The notes below the pieces were generated by a model. It ran no database searches, was not told the origin of the DNA, and saw only the letters and a list, made by a program, of their open reading frames with translations. A stretch of DNA of 64,000 bases from CAZKWG01 sp964615375 (lineage in GTDB: Bacteria; Myxococcota_A; UBA796; CAZKWG01). The translations under genes were made by a program, and so were the position numbers. This document shows positions 1-8,767 of this stretch, piece after piece. Location: the NCBI GenBank assembly GCA_964615375.1, contig CAZTOW010000015.1, forward strand, positions 1-64,000, written 5' to 3'. The first letter of the stretch is position 1. Each line of letters begins with the position of its first letter.

Positions 1-26
1 CTACGGGGTCGTGATGACGGGGGGAG

Positions 27-51
27 GCCCGCTTTGAATCGCCGAGCGGGC
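27..51 (-). terminator. possible stem-loop after the beta-helix gene
   Basis: Arms GCCCGCT (27-33) and AGCGGGC (45-51) form a perfect 7-bp stem with an 11-nt loop, starting at the stop codon of the minus-strand beta-helix gene. There is no T-tract on the minus-strand 3' side, so it is at best a weak or Rho-assisted terminator or a 3'-end stabilising hairpin. Confidence 0.3.
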
Positions 52-2510
52 TATTGTGAAGATCCGTCCTCTGTTGCCCAGTCCGAGGTCGCCTCTATAA
101 GGGTCCCACGGGCAGACTTCCACTGTATTACCTCTTCTGCCTCCCCGACGACGGAGGTGAGTCGGTACCACCCGAGAAAGCAGTTGTATTGCGAGACATA
201 CGAGGTGGTGTCAGTCAGGTCAATTTCCCCCGTCCAGGCGAGCTGCATCGCATCGACCTCTTCGCCGAGGTAGTCACCATCAATCCCATTGCGCGCGATG
301 AGATTGTTATATAGGGAGATGCTCGCGACCTCGTCGCCCGTCGTGCCGTCCTGATTGGACACGAGCACCCCTGCCAACAGGTTGTGGGCGATGGTGTTGT
401 TGATGAGATACACCCCTGCGACCGCGAAAACATGCGAAAACTTTACAGGGTCACCTGTGGACTCGTCAATCCCTGTGGCCTTCTCCTCCGCGCTCTCGAT
501 GACCACGCCGCGGCCATAGTTCATGTAGATGACGTTTCGATAGACATAAATGCCCTCCGTCTTCTGGTCATAATAATCCAACTCGAAGTGCCCGATGTAC
601 CAGCCGGAGTTGTTGCCGTTCGTGATCGACACTCCCGTGCCATTCTGGAAGATTCGATTGCGGTAGACATAGACATTCTGTGACCCGTCGGCGATCACGA
701 TGCCCGATCTGTTCCGGTGCCCCCAGATGACGTTTCCGCGGACAATCGTCTGTTTGTTGAGTGTTGGGGTTCGCAATCGGACGCCCTTGAGGTCGATCCC
801 GTCTTCACCAAATGCGGACGTCTCAGACGTGGGTGATGTCGTCGGTTGGATGGCGTAGCCATAGTCCGTGTCCTGGCACGATCCAGCCGGCCACAACACG
901 ACGCCGGTGGTAGAGAGGTCTGATGCGAAGGCGCAGCTCTGCTGAAGGACCCACGTGTAACCCGTGCAGCTTGCGGAGCTGACCATCTGCGCGTCGGTGT
1001 CGCTGGTGTTGCACCACACCCTGTGCGTGGAGATCTGATTGTTCTCGATGAGGTGCCCGCTAGAGGCGTATTGCGCCACGATGCCGTCGATACCACGCGG
1101 ACCCGACGTGGCGCCGTCTCCTGTGAGCGTGTTGTTGGATATGGTGCAGTTCGTGGCGAGAAAACCCAGGCCGACATCCGCTCCGGCCGTGTCGTAGCCA
1201 TTCGACCACATCGAGCAGCCGTCCACCGTGATGTCCTCTGGGTACTCATCATCGCTGATGGCCCCTGTGATCTGCTCGGAGACGGCATCCTCCGTTCTGT
1301 CTTTGACGTCATCTTCCACAACGGAGATGTGTATCCCGTTGATGGCGTTGTCATACAGCTCGAGCCCGTGGTAGGTGTGATGCTTGGACCCGCCGCGCAC
1401 CTGAATGGCTCGACCAAAGGCGCGAACGGCGACGCCGTTCATGTAGACGTGGCAGCAGTCGCGGACGTAAATTCCGACCCGGGAGTCTCCGTAGAGGGCC
1501 CCCGCCCCGCTCCGAAGAGCGCCGTCGATTTTGGGCAGGCTGCCCTTGTTGACCCCGTTGACGGTCAGCCGCAAGGGGTAGTAGTTGCCGATCACGATGG
1601 GCGAGGTCTGAAGTCCCTTCAGCCCATCCAGGGTCAGCGCAGTCCCCTGCGTCACCGTGACTGACCATGGTGGAGCTGGCAATGCTTTCACGGGGTCTAC
1701 TTCCGTGGTGCCATCCCAAGTTCGGTCCCGGCGAAGGTAGATCTGAAGGCCGTCGAGACAGGTGGTCGACGCCGCGGCCGCCGCGAGGCTGTCGAGCCAC
1801 ACCTGAACGCGGTACATGGTCCTCCAGGGCTTGATGGTCACGCCACCCAAGGCGGTGGTCTCGTAGGTGCCGCTCGCGTAATCGTCGCCTCGCTCGGAGT
1901 CGACAAACACGATGCCAGCGGGGATCGTGGCTTCGCATGCGCAGCGGGTCGAGATGTCTGTGCTGGTGGTAGACGTACTTCCCCCCTCGGTCACCACGAC
2001 GCTGCTGAGCGGGGCGGGCTTCGCGCCGAGCGCTCCAAAGGCTCTTTTTCGAGCCTTGCTCACCCTAGCCTGGGTCGCGCTTCTAACGGCGTTGGTCCTG
2101 GCAATCGCCCGGAGCGCTCCCTGGGTCTCGGCGTTCACCTGGATCTGCCGCCCTGCAATCGCGACGGCGTCAAGTGGGTTGAGCCTCAAGACCTGCGCGA
2201 CCCAGTCGCCGGCTACGCGCTCCGTCGCATCCTCTGGTGCAAGGGCTGGCGGAGGCGACGTGCCCGAATCCTGGCACGCGCAGTCCCCTTCGGCCGGCTG
2301 CCCCCAGGTCTGCGGTGGCCCCGACTTCCGAGGTGCCCCCATTCGACGAGGAGGCTGGGCCGGGAGCGCCGGCTGCCCCACGGCGCTGAGGATCGAACTC
2401 GGCCCGCCACCACCTCCTACGCCATCGCAGCACGGGGTGACCTTCCGCTGCCGCTTTTGCCCCTCCACAAAGATTGATGCCAGGGACGGGAACGGGCTGG
2501 TCGATTTCAT
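51..2510 (-). CDS. right-handed parallel beta-helix repeat protein
   Basis: 819 aa. The first ~170 residues are Pro/Gly-rich and low in complexity with no clear signal peptide. From about residue 200 the protein shows the pattern of pectate-lyase-like parallel beta-helices: GIVFVDSERGDDYASGT at the cap, then rungs of the type N.I..N.I..N.. (for example IYVRDCCHVYMNGVAV, IRGNVIWGHRNRSGIVI, VYVYRNRIFQNGTGVSI). Such proteins bind or cleave polysaccharides or act as surface/fibre proteins; no catalytic triad can be assigned by eye. Start ATG has TAGGAGCAAGGT upstream. It is the last gene of a four-gene minus-strand operon, 19 nt after the preceding stop. Fold is confident, substrate unknown. Confidence 0.85.
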   Translation of the reverse strand: MKSTSPFPSLASIFVEGQKRQRKVTPCCDGVGGGGGPSSILSAVGQPALPAQPPRRMGAPRKSGPPQTWGQPAEGDCACQDSGTSPPPALAPEDATERVAGDWVAQVLRLNPLDAVAIAGRQIQVNAETQGALRAIARTNAVRSATQARVSKARKRAFGALGAKPAPLSSVVVTEGGSTSTTSTDISTRCACEATIPAGIVFVDSERGDDYASGTYETTALGGVTIKPWRTMYRVQVWLDSLAAAAASTTCLDGLQIYLRRDRTWDGTTEVDPVKALPAPPWSVTVTQGTALTLDGLKGLQTSPIVIGNYYPLRLTVNGVNKGSLPKIDGALRSGAGALYGDSRVGIYVRDCCHVYMNGVAVRAFGRAIQVRGGSKHHTYHGLELYDNAINGIHISVVEDDVKDRTEDAVSEQITGAISDDEYPEDITVDGCSMWSNGYDTAGADVGLGFLATNCTISNNTLTGDGATSGPRGIDGIVAQYASSGHLIENNQISTHRVWCNTSDTDAQMVSSASCTGYTWVLQQSCAFASDLSTTGVVLWPAGSCQDTDYGYAIQPTTSPTSETSAFGEDGIDLKGVRLRTPTLNKQTIVRGNVIWGHRNRSGIVIADGSQNVYVYRNRIFQNGTGVSITNGNNSGWYIGHFELDYYDQKTEGIYVYRNVIYMNYGRGVVIESAEEKATGIDESTGDPVKFSHVFAVAGVYLINNTIAHNLLAGVLVSNQDGTTGDEVASISLYNNLIARNGIDGDYLGEEVDAMQLAWTGEIDLTDTTSYVSQYNCFLGWYRLTSVVGEAEEVIQWKSARGTLIEATSDWATEDGSSQ

Positions 2511-2529
2511 ACCTTGCTCCTATATCCTC

Positions 2530-2874
2530 TCAACGCTTCGCCACCAGGTCCAGGCTCACCGTCGCCTCGCTGTTCAGCGTGCCGGAGATGAACCAGCAGA
2601 CGTAGCGGGTGAAGGCATCCACCTGAAACCAGCTCGTGCCGGCGGACGACAGGGTTGTCTCACAGGCCGTCGCGAAGTCCACGTAGGCGCCCTCCTCGTT
2701 GACCGCGGCGTGCTTCACGCACAGCCTCGGCGCGTCGCCATCTCCGGCGCTGTGCACGGTCAACACGAAGTGGACCTGTCCGAATTCGCCCAGGTCGAGG
2801 GCGCCCGAGAGGTCGGACGCGGTTCCAGGCGAGAGGGTGACGCGGTCAAGGATCTTGCGGTACATCATTGACAT
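2530..2874 (-). CDS. small beta-sandwich-like protein, unknown function
   Basis: 114 aa. The start is the first of ATG-TCA-ATG-ATG (MSMMYRKIL), directly after a GGAGGAGGT ribosome-binding site; an in-frame extension upstream is Ser/Pro-rich and overlaps the preceding gene, so it is rejected. The sequence alternates hydrophobic and polar residues throughout (GQVHFVLTVHSAG, YVCWFISGTL, ATVSLDLVAK), as in an all-beta domain. Its end (SLDLVAKR) resembles the end of the preceding gene's product (SATLVFTFKS), suggesting related folds. No signal peptide or family recognised. It lies 13 nt after the upstream stop and 19 nt before the beta-helix gene, so all three are probably co-transcribed. Confidence 0.75.
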   Translation of the reverse strand: MSMMYRKILDRVTLSPGTASDLSGALDLGEFGQVHFVLTVHSAGDGDAPRLCVKHAAVNEEGAYVDFATACETTLSSAGTSWFQVDAFTRYVCWFISGTLNSEATVSLDLVAKR

Positions 2875-2887
2875 GACCTCCTCCGAT

Positions 2888-3469
2888 TCAGGACTTGAAA
2901 GTGAAGACGAGGGTGGCTGAGCAGACGGCGCGCTCGATGTTCGTGCCGCTGGCGTTGGCCAGCCCGATGCCGTAGCGCATGTACAACCCGAAGTTGGTGG
3001 TCGTGGAGTAGGCCGTCTGGATAACATCCTGGTTCGCCGAGACCGCAGAGAAGAGATCTACGGGCCCGTTCCAGCGGCGACCGTCAATGCTCCACCAGAA
3101 GAGGACGCGCCAGGTGAACTGAGACGTGCGGTTCTCCGTTGCTGTTTGAACCTGGATAGATTCCAGGTAGGGGCCCCACTCCAGGGCCTCCGAGACATCG
3201 ACGTCGATGTAGCTGGGCGTGGTGGTTCCGTCCGTTTGAAGCTGCATCTTCTGGACGAAGCTCAAGACTCGGACCTTTTGGAAGCCGTTGTTGGAGCGCA
3301 CGGAGCACCTCACTGAACAAGGGGTCTGGGGTGGCGCAGGATGCGCCCTGCCCTTGAAATCGTATACCCAGCGCCCGAAATTCAACAACCGCGACCAGCC
3401 ATAAACTGTCCGCTTTGCTCGCACCTCGGCGTTGCTCCGGCGCCGTACCGGTTGCTCTCGCGCCACCAT
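2888..3469 (-). CDS. beta-rich protein of unknown function
   Basis: About 193 aa from the ATG at 3469; the frame is open to a TTG at 3514, and a GGAGG lies 17 nt before that TTG, so the start is uncertain. The N-terminal ~60 residues are Arg-rich and poorly structured; the rest is regular beta-strand sequence (FQKVRVLSFVQKMQL, FTWRVLFWWSIDGRRWNG, ATLVFTFKS), similar in style to the next gene. The IDGRRWNGP turn recalls carbohydrate-binding or discoidin-like sandwiches, but this is only a resemblance. It sits between the AlbA_2-like gene and the small beta protein in the same operon. Function unknown. Confidence 0.65.
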   Translation of the reverse strand: MVAREQPVRRRSNAEVRAKRTVYGWSRLLNFGRWVYDFKGRAHPAPPQTPCSVRCSVRSNNGFQKVRVLSFVQKMQLQTDGTTTPSYIDVDVSEALEWGPYLESIQVQTATENRTSQFTWRVLFWWSIDGRRWNGPVDLFSAVSANQDVIQTAYSTTTNFGLYMRYGIGLANASGTNIERAVCSATLVFTFKS

Positions 3470-3583
3470 GGTCGCATGCGCAAATGACACGCCGTGCTCC
3501 CTGCTCGCAGCCAAGGTGCTTGCCCCGATGACCTCCGACGGCGGCTCCTGGAGCTCGGGAAGGCGGCTCCGACCGACGTCGAG

Positions 3584-5044
3584 CTACTCATCATGGTCGG
3601 CTTCGGGCGCTGGATTCGCGGGGACCTGGCCCGCGTCCGTGACCAGGGCATACCGCTGGTTGCTGGCACGGCGCTCGGGGTTGGTGCGCAGGACCCGGCC
3701 GGCGTCGGCGAGCGGGTAGATCACGGCCGCGACGCGGTGGGGCGCCCAGCCCAGCCGCTCGGCGATCTCGCGCGCGGAGAGGGGCGCGGTTGCGGTCTGG
3801 AGCAGGGCCAGTACGGCGGCCTCGCGCTCGCTCGCTGGGACGTAGCGGGCGCGCAGAGGCACGGGGCGCGAGCGACGGGAAGGCGGAGAGGGGGGCGGGG
3901 GTGACGGTGCTGGTGGGGGCGGCGCGTGCGCGTGCGCGGGCGCGGGTGTAGGCGCTGGCACCGCAGGCGGCACAGCCCGCGCCGGCAGCGGCAGGCGAGG
4001 CGGCTCGGGCGGGTCTGGCGCCAGCGCCGACGCGGCGCGCGTGAACAGCCCCGGCATGTGGGGCAGCATCAACCAGACGCCGCCCTCCTCCTCGCGCATG
4101 GCGGGCGGCCCGAGCTGGCGCGCGCGCAACAGGCGCTCACCGCCCTCCAGCGTGAGCGGTACCCCGACCAGCCCCAGGGCATCGACCAGCCCACGGGCAC
4201 GGGGGTTCAGGTCGGCGTCTCCGGGCGCAGGATCGCGGGGGACAAAGACCTGGGTGGTGCGTCGCCGCCGCACCACGCGCACCGGCCGGGCCGCGTTCGG
4301 CCCCGCGAGCGCGCGCGTCGTGAGCGCGAAGACGAGCGCCCAGCCCGCGACGAGTGGCCCCAGCCCCTCCCAGGCCCAGCCCTCCTGCTCCACGCTGGCG
4401 ATGTGCTCGGGCAGCCACAGGCGGTGGGCGCGCGGCGCCTCGTCGCGGGGCTCGTAGCGCACGGTCAGCAGCTCGAGGGGCTGACCGCCAGGCCCGCCGA
4501 CGACCAGCAGGCCGGCGAGGGTCGGGACCAGCGCCCCGGCCAGCACGCGCGCCAGCCCGAGGCCGACGAGGGCGCGCTCCTGCCCGGCGAGGTGGGCGGG
4601 CCAGTCTCGGCCAGGGGCGGACTCGGTCGCGGCGCGCAGGGCGGCGACGCCCTCGGGGTCCAGGTCGGAGAGGGTGTAGCCGAGCGCGGCGCGGCGCTCG
4701 GGTGGGAGCAGGCGGGTGGGGGGCAAGGTGCCGGGCCGCACGTCCACGAGGACCGCGCTCAGGCCGAAGACGGGGAGCGGCTCGACCCGGACGACGGCGC
4801 CGGGACAGACCTCGGCCTCGGCCTCGCGGACGAGCCGCGTGAGGGCTGGCACGTCGTCCCGGTTGCCTCGGCCGCGCACCAGCCCCAGGCCACCGTGTGG
4901 GCTGGCGGCGAGCCGCACCAGGAGCGAGGCGACGGCGACGGGATCGCCGCTGAAGTCGAGGTCCAGGTGGGTCCGGCCAGGTTCATGGGCGGAGAACCAG
5001 CGATTCAGCTCGGTGACGTTGGAGTAGAACAAGGGCCTGGTCAT
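3584..5044 (-). CDS. divergent Schlafen/AlbA_2-like DNA-binding protein with C-terminal winged helix
   Basis: 486 aa. Residues ~15-115 follow the AlbA_2 (Schlafen-type) layout: LDLDFSG, then LLVRLAASPHGGLGLVRGRG (the 'A.aN..GG.l.iGv' segment), then a strand VFGLSAVLVDVRPGTLPP. Residues ~185-215 contain VPTLAGLLVVG, which matches the 'PTxAGLLLFG' signature that follows AlbA_2 in COG2865-type predicted regulators. Residues ~345-395 are a Pro/Ala/His-rich linker; ~400-470 form a winged helix (AAVLALLQTATAPLSAREIAERLGWAPHRVA, shown here in part). It is first in the operon that ends with the beta-helix gene. A TACACT -10-like hexamer lies at 5064-5069. Assignment is by pattern and should be treated as moderate. 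Confidence 0.7.
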   Translation of the reverse strand: MTRPLFYSNVTELNRWFSAHEPGRTHLDLDFSGDPVAVASLLVRLAASPHGGLGLVRGRGNRDDVPALTRLVREAEAEVCPGAVVRVEPLPVFGLSAVLVDVRPGTLPPTRLLPPERRAALGYTLSDLDPEGVAALRAATESAPGRDWPAHLAGQERALVGLGLARVLAGALVPTLAGLLVVGGPGGQPLELLTVRYEPRDEAPRAHRLWLPEHIASVEQEGWAWEGLGPLVAGWALVFALTTRALAGPNAARPVRVVRRRRTTQVFVPRDPAPGDADLNPRARGLVDALGLVGVPLTLEGGERLLRARQLGPPAMREEEGGVWLMLPHMPGLFTRAASALAPDPPEPPRLPLPARAVPPAVPAPTPAPAHAHAPPPPAPSPPPPSPPSRRSRPVPLRARYVPASEREAAVLALLQTATAPLSAREIAERLGWAPHRVAAVIYPLADAGRVLRTNPERRASNQRYALVTDAGQVPANPAPEADHDE

Positions 5045-5517
5045 GGTGGGCGCGCCTGGAGGCAGTGTAGCTGAGCGCGGGCGGGGCGAGGGGCTGGACT
5101 TCGACGCTCGGGGAGAGGGCGCCTGGATCGGCTGGAAGGGGTGGGTTGATGGAGGTCAACGGCCGGTAGCGGGAGGGGCTTCGACGGGGCAGACTTCATC
5201 GAATCTGGAAGTGCTTGACGTTGCTCCGGTGAGATCGCCGATCCATGAAGTCTGTTTGCCGTCCAGGGCGGGCAGACGCGAGCGCGACGGGCAGTCCGGG
5301 TGCAGACTTCAACGCTGGACTTCGAGGGACTTCACCGATCCGCTTTCAACCTCACCTACCGCGTTTGTCGCGCGCTCACCGCGCTTGCCGCGTTCAGAAT
5401 CCCGCCGCCAGCCTCCGGCAGGTCGTGGCGTGTGAAAACCGGCGGACCATCGTCGCGGTAAGTGTTGCCGCGTCAACGTCGGAGGCGCTTCCACGCGGTT
5501 GTCTCGTTTCTGGAGTT

Positions 5518-5542
5518 GAGTTGCCATTCGGCATGGCAACTC
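5518..5542 (+). terminator. perfect 10-bp-stem hairpin, possible terminator or sRNA 3' end
   Basis: GAGTTGCCAT (5518-5527) and ATGGCAACTC (5533-5542) pair perfectly around a TCGGC loop, followed on the plus strand by GATTATTT. This resembles an intrinsic terminator with a short T-rich tail, yet no coding gene ends just upstream. An sRNA end, an operator or a mobile-element relic are alternatives. Confidence 0.4.
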
Positions 5543-5853
5543 GATTATTTCGTCACGGATCATGTCCACGGGGGTCGATGGGCGCGCTTCACTGCCGATC
5601 CATGGGCGCGCCGACATGGTCGCCACAGCCATCTCGCTGATGTGGGCGGTGGGCGTGCTCGTTGAGGCGTGGCAAGGGTCGCACAAGCGGCGCTTAGGTC
5701 CCGCCCGCAGCGCGCGCTGTCTTGAAAGGAGATCGTAATACTGAACGAGTGGTTGGGTATCGGCGTGCTGGTGTCGGCTTCTTTGGAGATCTGGTGCAGG
5801 TCGTCAACGCGCTCCCGCTCGCGCGGCGGTGTCTGACCTGGCTCCGCGTCCGC

Positions 5854-5859
5854 TACCCT
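5854..5859 (+). promoter_or_regulatory. candidate -10 element of the toxin gene
   Basis: CGCTACCCTG contains TACCCT, 29 nt before the chosen ATG at 5889, matching the GCTAnnnT pattern repeated before many genes here. Confidence 0.45.
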
Positions 5860-5888
5860 GGAGAGGTCATGCTGTGTGTGGAGGTTCG

Positions 5889-8108
5889 ATGTCCAAGACC
5901 CGCGCTCCCGAGGTCACCGGCTCCGAGGTCGGCTTCATCTCCAGCCTGCTGAACGCACTGTGCGCTCCACCGCCGCCCGAGGAGGCGCCCATGGAGGGCG
6001 GCGCCCCACCAATGACGCCCGTGAAGGCGTGGGCGATGCAGCGGACCACCGGCAACGCTGGGGTCGCGGCCATGACGGAGCCCGCGCGCGCCGCAGCGGA
6101 GGCCCGCGAGCGTGAGCAGAAGGCCCTGACCGAGATCCGCCGCATCCTGGCCCTGAGCTGGGTCGCGCCATGGCACGAGGCCGCGTTGGAGCGCGCCTGG
6201 ACCAGTCTGGGGCCGGACCTCGGGCGGGTGCGCGCTGAGCACCGCGATCTCTGGGATCAATGCGTCGCGCGCGGCGCTGAGCTGGGCGGGCTGACCAGCG
6301 ACGGCCGGCAGGCCGCTGACGTGCTGCCCGGCGACGTTCTGGCGCTGGCGCGCGCGGCGCTGGAGCACAACCGCGACGTGATCGTGGGCGAGCTGGTCGC
6401 CCTGGAGGGGCCGTCGTCCGCCGCCGTCACGGTGGACCTGCAAGAGCTGGCCTTGGAGGTCGCGAGCGCGATGGACGCCCGCGCGCGGGTCCAGCAGGTG
6501 CCGGTGTGGGTGCTGCCCGAGGCCGTAGGCGCGCCGCCGGCCGATCTGGGGCCGCCCATGGAGCCCGAGTGGATGGTGGCGCCCTTCAGCCCCCGCACGG
6601 TCACGGCCGACCCGCCCCCGGACGTGATGAACGGCGAGCGCGTTGCGCTGGCCTGGTCTGCCGTCAAGCCCATGTGGGACGCCGCGAACGCCGCCGTGCT
6701 GGCGCTGGCGGACCAGAGTCCGGCGCTCTACGCGCTGGCCTCCAAGGGCGACATCGAGGCCCTGCGCGCGCTCGGGCAAGGGCCGACAGAGGATGCGCAG
6801 GTTCGGCTGACCGAAGTGCTGGAGCAGGCCCTCGCCGATCTGAACGAGGCCGAGCTCGCCTTGGACGAGGGCGATCTGGGCTGGCAGGATCTCGGGCTGG
6901 TGCAGGGGCGGGCGCTGGCGGGGCAGCGGGCGTTCGGCAGCTCGGGCGTGGACTGGACCGACGCCGACAACCAGGCCGCCGCGCAGGGGGTGATGCAGGA
7001 CACCGCCCGCGCCGAGTTCTGGGAGAACCTGGGGCTGGGCGCGGTCGCGGGCGTGGCCTTCCTGGTCGCCGAGCTGGCCAGCGCGGGCAGCGCCACGTTC
7101 CTCATCGCCGCTGGGCTGGGGCTGGGGATCAGCGGGGGCATGGCCGCCGAGCAGTGGACCACCGCAAACGCCATGCAGGCCGCGTCCGGCGCGGGCGTGG
7201 GCCTGGACAGTGAGCTGGTTGAGCAGATGGCGGCCGACCGGGCGACGACGATGGCGGTGCTCAGCACGGTGCTGGCCTTCCTGGACGCCGCCGGGCCGTT
7301 GACGAAGGCCGCGAGCTGGGGCGCCAGGTCGGCCGGCGAGGTCGGCGAGACGGCGGTGGAGCAGGCGGCGCTGATCGAGGCGCGCGCCGCCGCGACCGAG
7401 CTGGCGGTCACCGGGCTGGCCAAGGCGTCGAAGGCCGCGAAGATCCTGCCCGAACAGGCCGAGAACTGGTCCGAGGTCGCGGCCCTGGTCGGCAAGCCCT
7501 GGGATGGCACGGCGCCGGCCGGGTACACGGTGGTCCGCACGGCGAAGGGTGGACAGACGCTCCGGCGCGCGGTCGCCGATGACAACAAGCTCGTGAAGCT
7601 GTGGATCGACCCCGACGGGATCCTGCGCACCGGCAGCCCGCCCCGGAACCTGCTCACGGACGGCAGGAAGGCCCGCGAGCTGATCACGGCGGGCAAGGGC
7701 ACGATCCCGGCCGGCGTGCAGGTCCACCATGTCATCCCCGAGGAGGTGTTGCGGGAGCACCCGCTGTTCATCGCGGCGCGCAAGCGGGGCAGGCCGCCCT
7801 ATGACGTGGAGAACCCTGGGAACCTGCTTCCGATGGCGAGCGAGGAGGCGGCCCGGCAGGCGGCGGACGAGGCGTGGAACCGGGCGCTGCAAGCGGCGCC
7901 GATGCACCGGGGGAGTCATCCACAGTATTCGAGGATGGTGAGGAACGTGGCAGATACATCCTGGGATGATCTACGAAGCGCCTATCCATCGGAGGGCGCC
8001 ATCCCGCCCGAGGCGCTCACGGAGACGGCCTTGAAGGTGCAAGATGGGATGCGCTCACGACTCCTGCGCGGTGAGGTGCCGCTCGACGAGACCGGGAGGC
8101 TTCGCTGA
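5889..8108 (+). CDS. polymorphic toxin with C-terminal AHH/HNH-type nuclease, probable contractile-injection cargo
   Basis: 739 aa from the ATG preceded by GGAGGTTCG. Residues 50-62 read MQRTTGNAGVAAM, close to the LQRxxGNxAVxxL motif common near the N-terminus of DUF4157-type and other proteins linked to extracellular contractile injection systems. The middle is Ala-rich and helical with a hydrophobic segment at about 380-425 (VAGVAFLVAELASAGSATFL) that may insert into membranes. The C-terminal ~140 residues look like an AHH nuclease: VHHVIPEEVL with His613-His614, NPGNLLPM, and HRGSHPQYSRM with His673 and His677. The downstream immunity-like gene overlaps its stop (TGATG). No signal peptide. 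The toxin/immunity arrangement supports the call; the delivery route is inferred. Confidence 0.85.
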   Translation: MSKTRAPEVTGSEVGFISSLLNALCAPPPPEEAPMEGGAPPMTPVKAWAMQRTTGNAGVAAMTEPARAAAEAREREQKALTEIRRILALSWVAPWHEAALERAWTSLGPDLGRVRAEHRDLWDQCVARGAELGGLTSDGRQAADVLPGDVLALARAALEHNRDVIVGELVALEGPSSAAVTVDLQELALEVASAMDARARVQQVPVWVLPEAVGAPPADLGPPMEPEWMVAPFSPRTVTADPPPDVMNGERVALAWSAVKPMWDAANAAVLALADQSPALYALASKGDIEALRALGQGPTEDAQVRLTEVLEQALADLNEAELALDEGDLGWQDLGLVQGRALAGQRAFGSSGVDWTDADNQAAAQGVMQDTARAEFWENLGLGAVAGVAFLVAELASAGSATFLIAAGLGLGISGGMAAEQWTTANAMQAASGAGVGLDSELVEQMAADRATTMAVLSTVLAFLDAAGPLTKAASWGARSAGEVGETAVEQAALIEARAAATELAVTGLAKASKAAKILPEQAENWSEVAALVGKPWDGTAPAGYTVVRTAKGGQTLRRAVADDNKLVKLWIDPDGILRTGSPPRNLLTDGRKARELITAGKGTIPAGVQVHHVIPEEVLREHPLFIAARKRGRPPYDVENPGNLLPMASEEAARQAADEAWNRALQAAPMHRGSHPQYSRMVRNVADTSWDDLRSAYPSEGAIPPEALTETALKVQDGMRSRLLRGEVPLDETGRLR

Positions 8109-8767
8109 TGAGCACGCCACCTGCCTACGAGTTGGACGTGGATTTCACCGGCCAGAAGGACTCGACCTGCGTCTTGCACATCGTGCCGTGGCACCGGTGG
8201 GGAGATGTCCGCTGGGCAGGTACGGAGCCCCTGCTCGTTCCCGACCCAATCGTCTACCGGGTCGGCAGCCGACGGGTCCATGTGCTCACCGACTACCCGG
8301 ACGTGAGCGGCGTCCAACCCGTAATTTCGAGACGGATGTTGGACACCCTCCTAGCCGTCAAGCCCTTCGGGTATCGGCTGTATCCGGTGGAGATCCGTTG
8401 CCGAGGACAGGTGGTCCCACCACCGTCACTTGAGCTGACCTACTGGCTGGTGCAGCTCACCGAGCACTTTAGCGGCTTCGACCCTGAGCGTTCCGACTGG
8501 GAACCGTCAACCATCGCTCCGCAGCGGATAGGGGAACTCTACCGCCTCGAACTGAAGATCCCCCCCGAGGGCCTGCCCCCCATCTTTCGCATCCCCCAGC
8601 GGCCCACGACGCTGTTCGTGTCCGCCGAGGGCCGCGAGGCCCTGATCGCCGCCGGCATCCGAGGGGTGGACTTCAAGTCCTGCCTGGAACTGACATCTCA
8701 GCGGTACAAGCAGGCCCGCATCGAGGAGGGCAAGTACCGCCCCCCTCCTACCATCCGTCCGTCGTGA
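8108..8767 (+). CDS. immunity protein, Imm11/DUF1629-like
   Basis: 219 aa; its ATG overlaps the toxin stop by one base (TGATG), giving translational coupling. The layout fits the Imm11 (DUF1629) family: a central segment with VQPVISRRMLDTLLAV and YRLYPVEIRCRG, then PPIFRIPQRPTTLFVSAEGREALIAAGIRG, matching the 'lFri....ivs..l...i...g..G' C-terminal pattern. It should bind and block the upstream nuclease in the producing cell. Cytosolic, no signal peptide. The last 20 nt overlap the convergent FG-GAP lipoprotein gene. Family assignment is by pattern. Confidence 0.75.
   Translation: MSTPPAYELDVDFTGQKDSTCVLHIVPWHRWGDVRWAGTEPLLVPDPIVYRVGSRRVHVLTDYPDVSGVQPVISRRMLDTLLAVKPFGYRLYPVEIRCRGQVVPPPSLELTYWLVQLTEHFSGFDPERSDWEPSTIAPQRIGELYRLELKIPPEGLPPIFRIPQRPTTLFVSAEGREALIAAGIRGVDFKSCLELTSQRYKQARIEEGKYRPPPTIRPS

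Larger units (their letters stand above)
5045..5888. other. 844-bp intergenic region between divergent genes
   Basis: No frame here has a plausible protein: short frames are Arg/Ser-rich with no ribosome-binding site. It carries the presumed promoters of the flanking divergent genes (-10-like TACACT on the minus strand at 5064-5069, TACCCT on the plus strand at 5854-5859) and the perfect hairpin at 5518-5542. The phrase GCAGACTTC recurs at about 5185 and 5303. Its length is unusual in this tightly packed window, so a small RNA or a decayed gene is possible. Confidence 0.6.

Noticed and set aside
3382..3669. A frame starting ATGATGAG that overlaps the end of the 486-aa gene
   Set aside because: Its translation is Ser/Arg-rich low complexity and competes with the frame that has clear beta-strand character.
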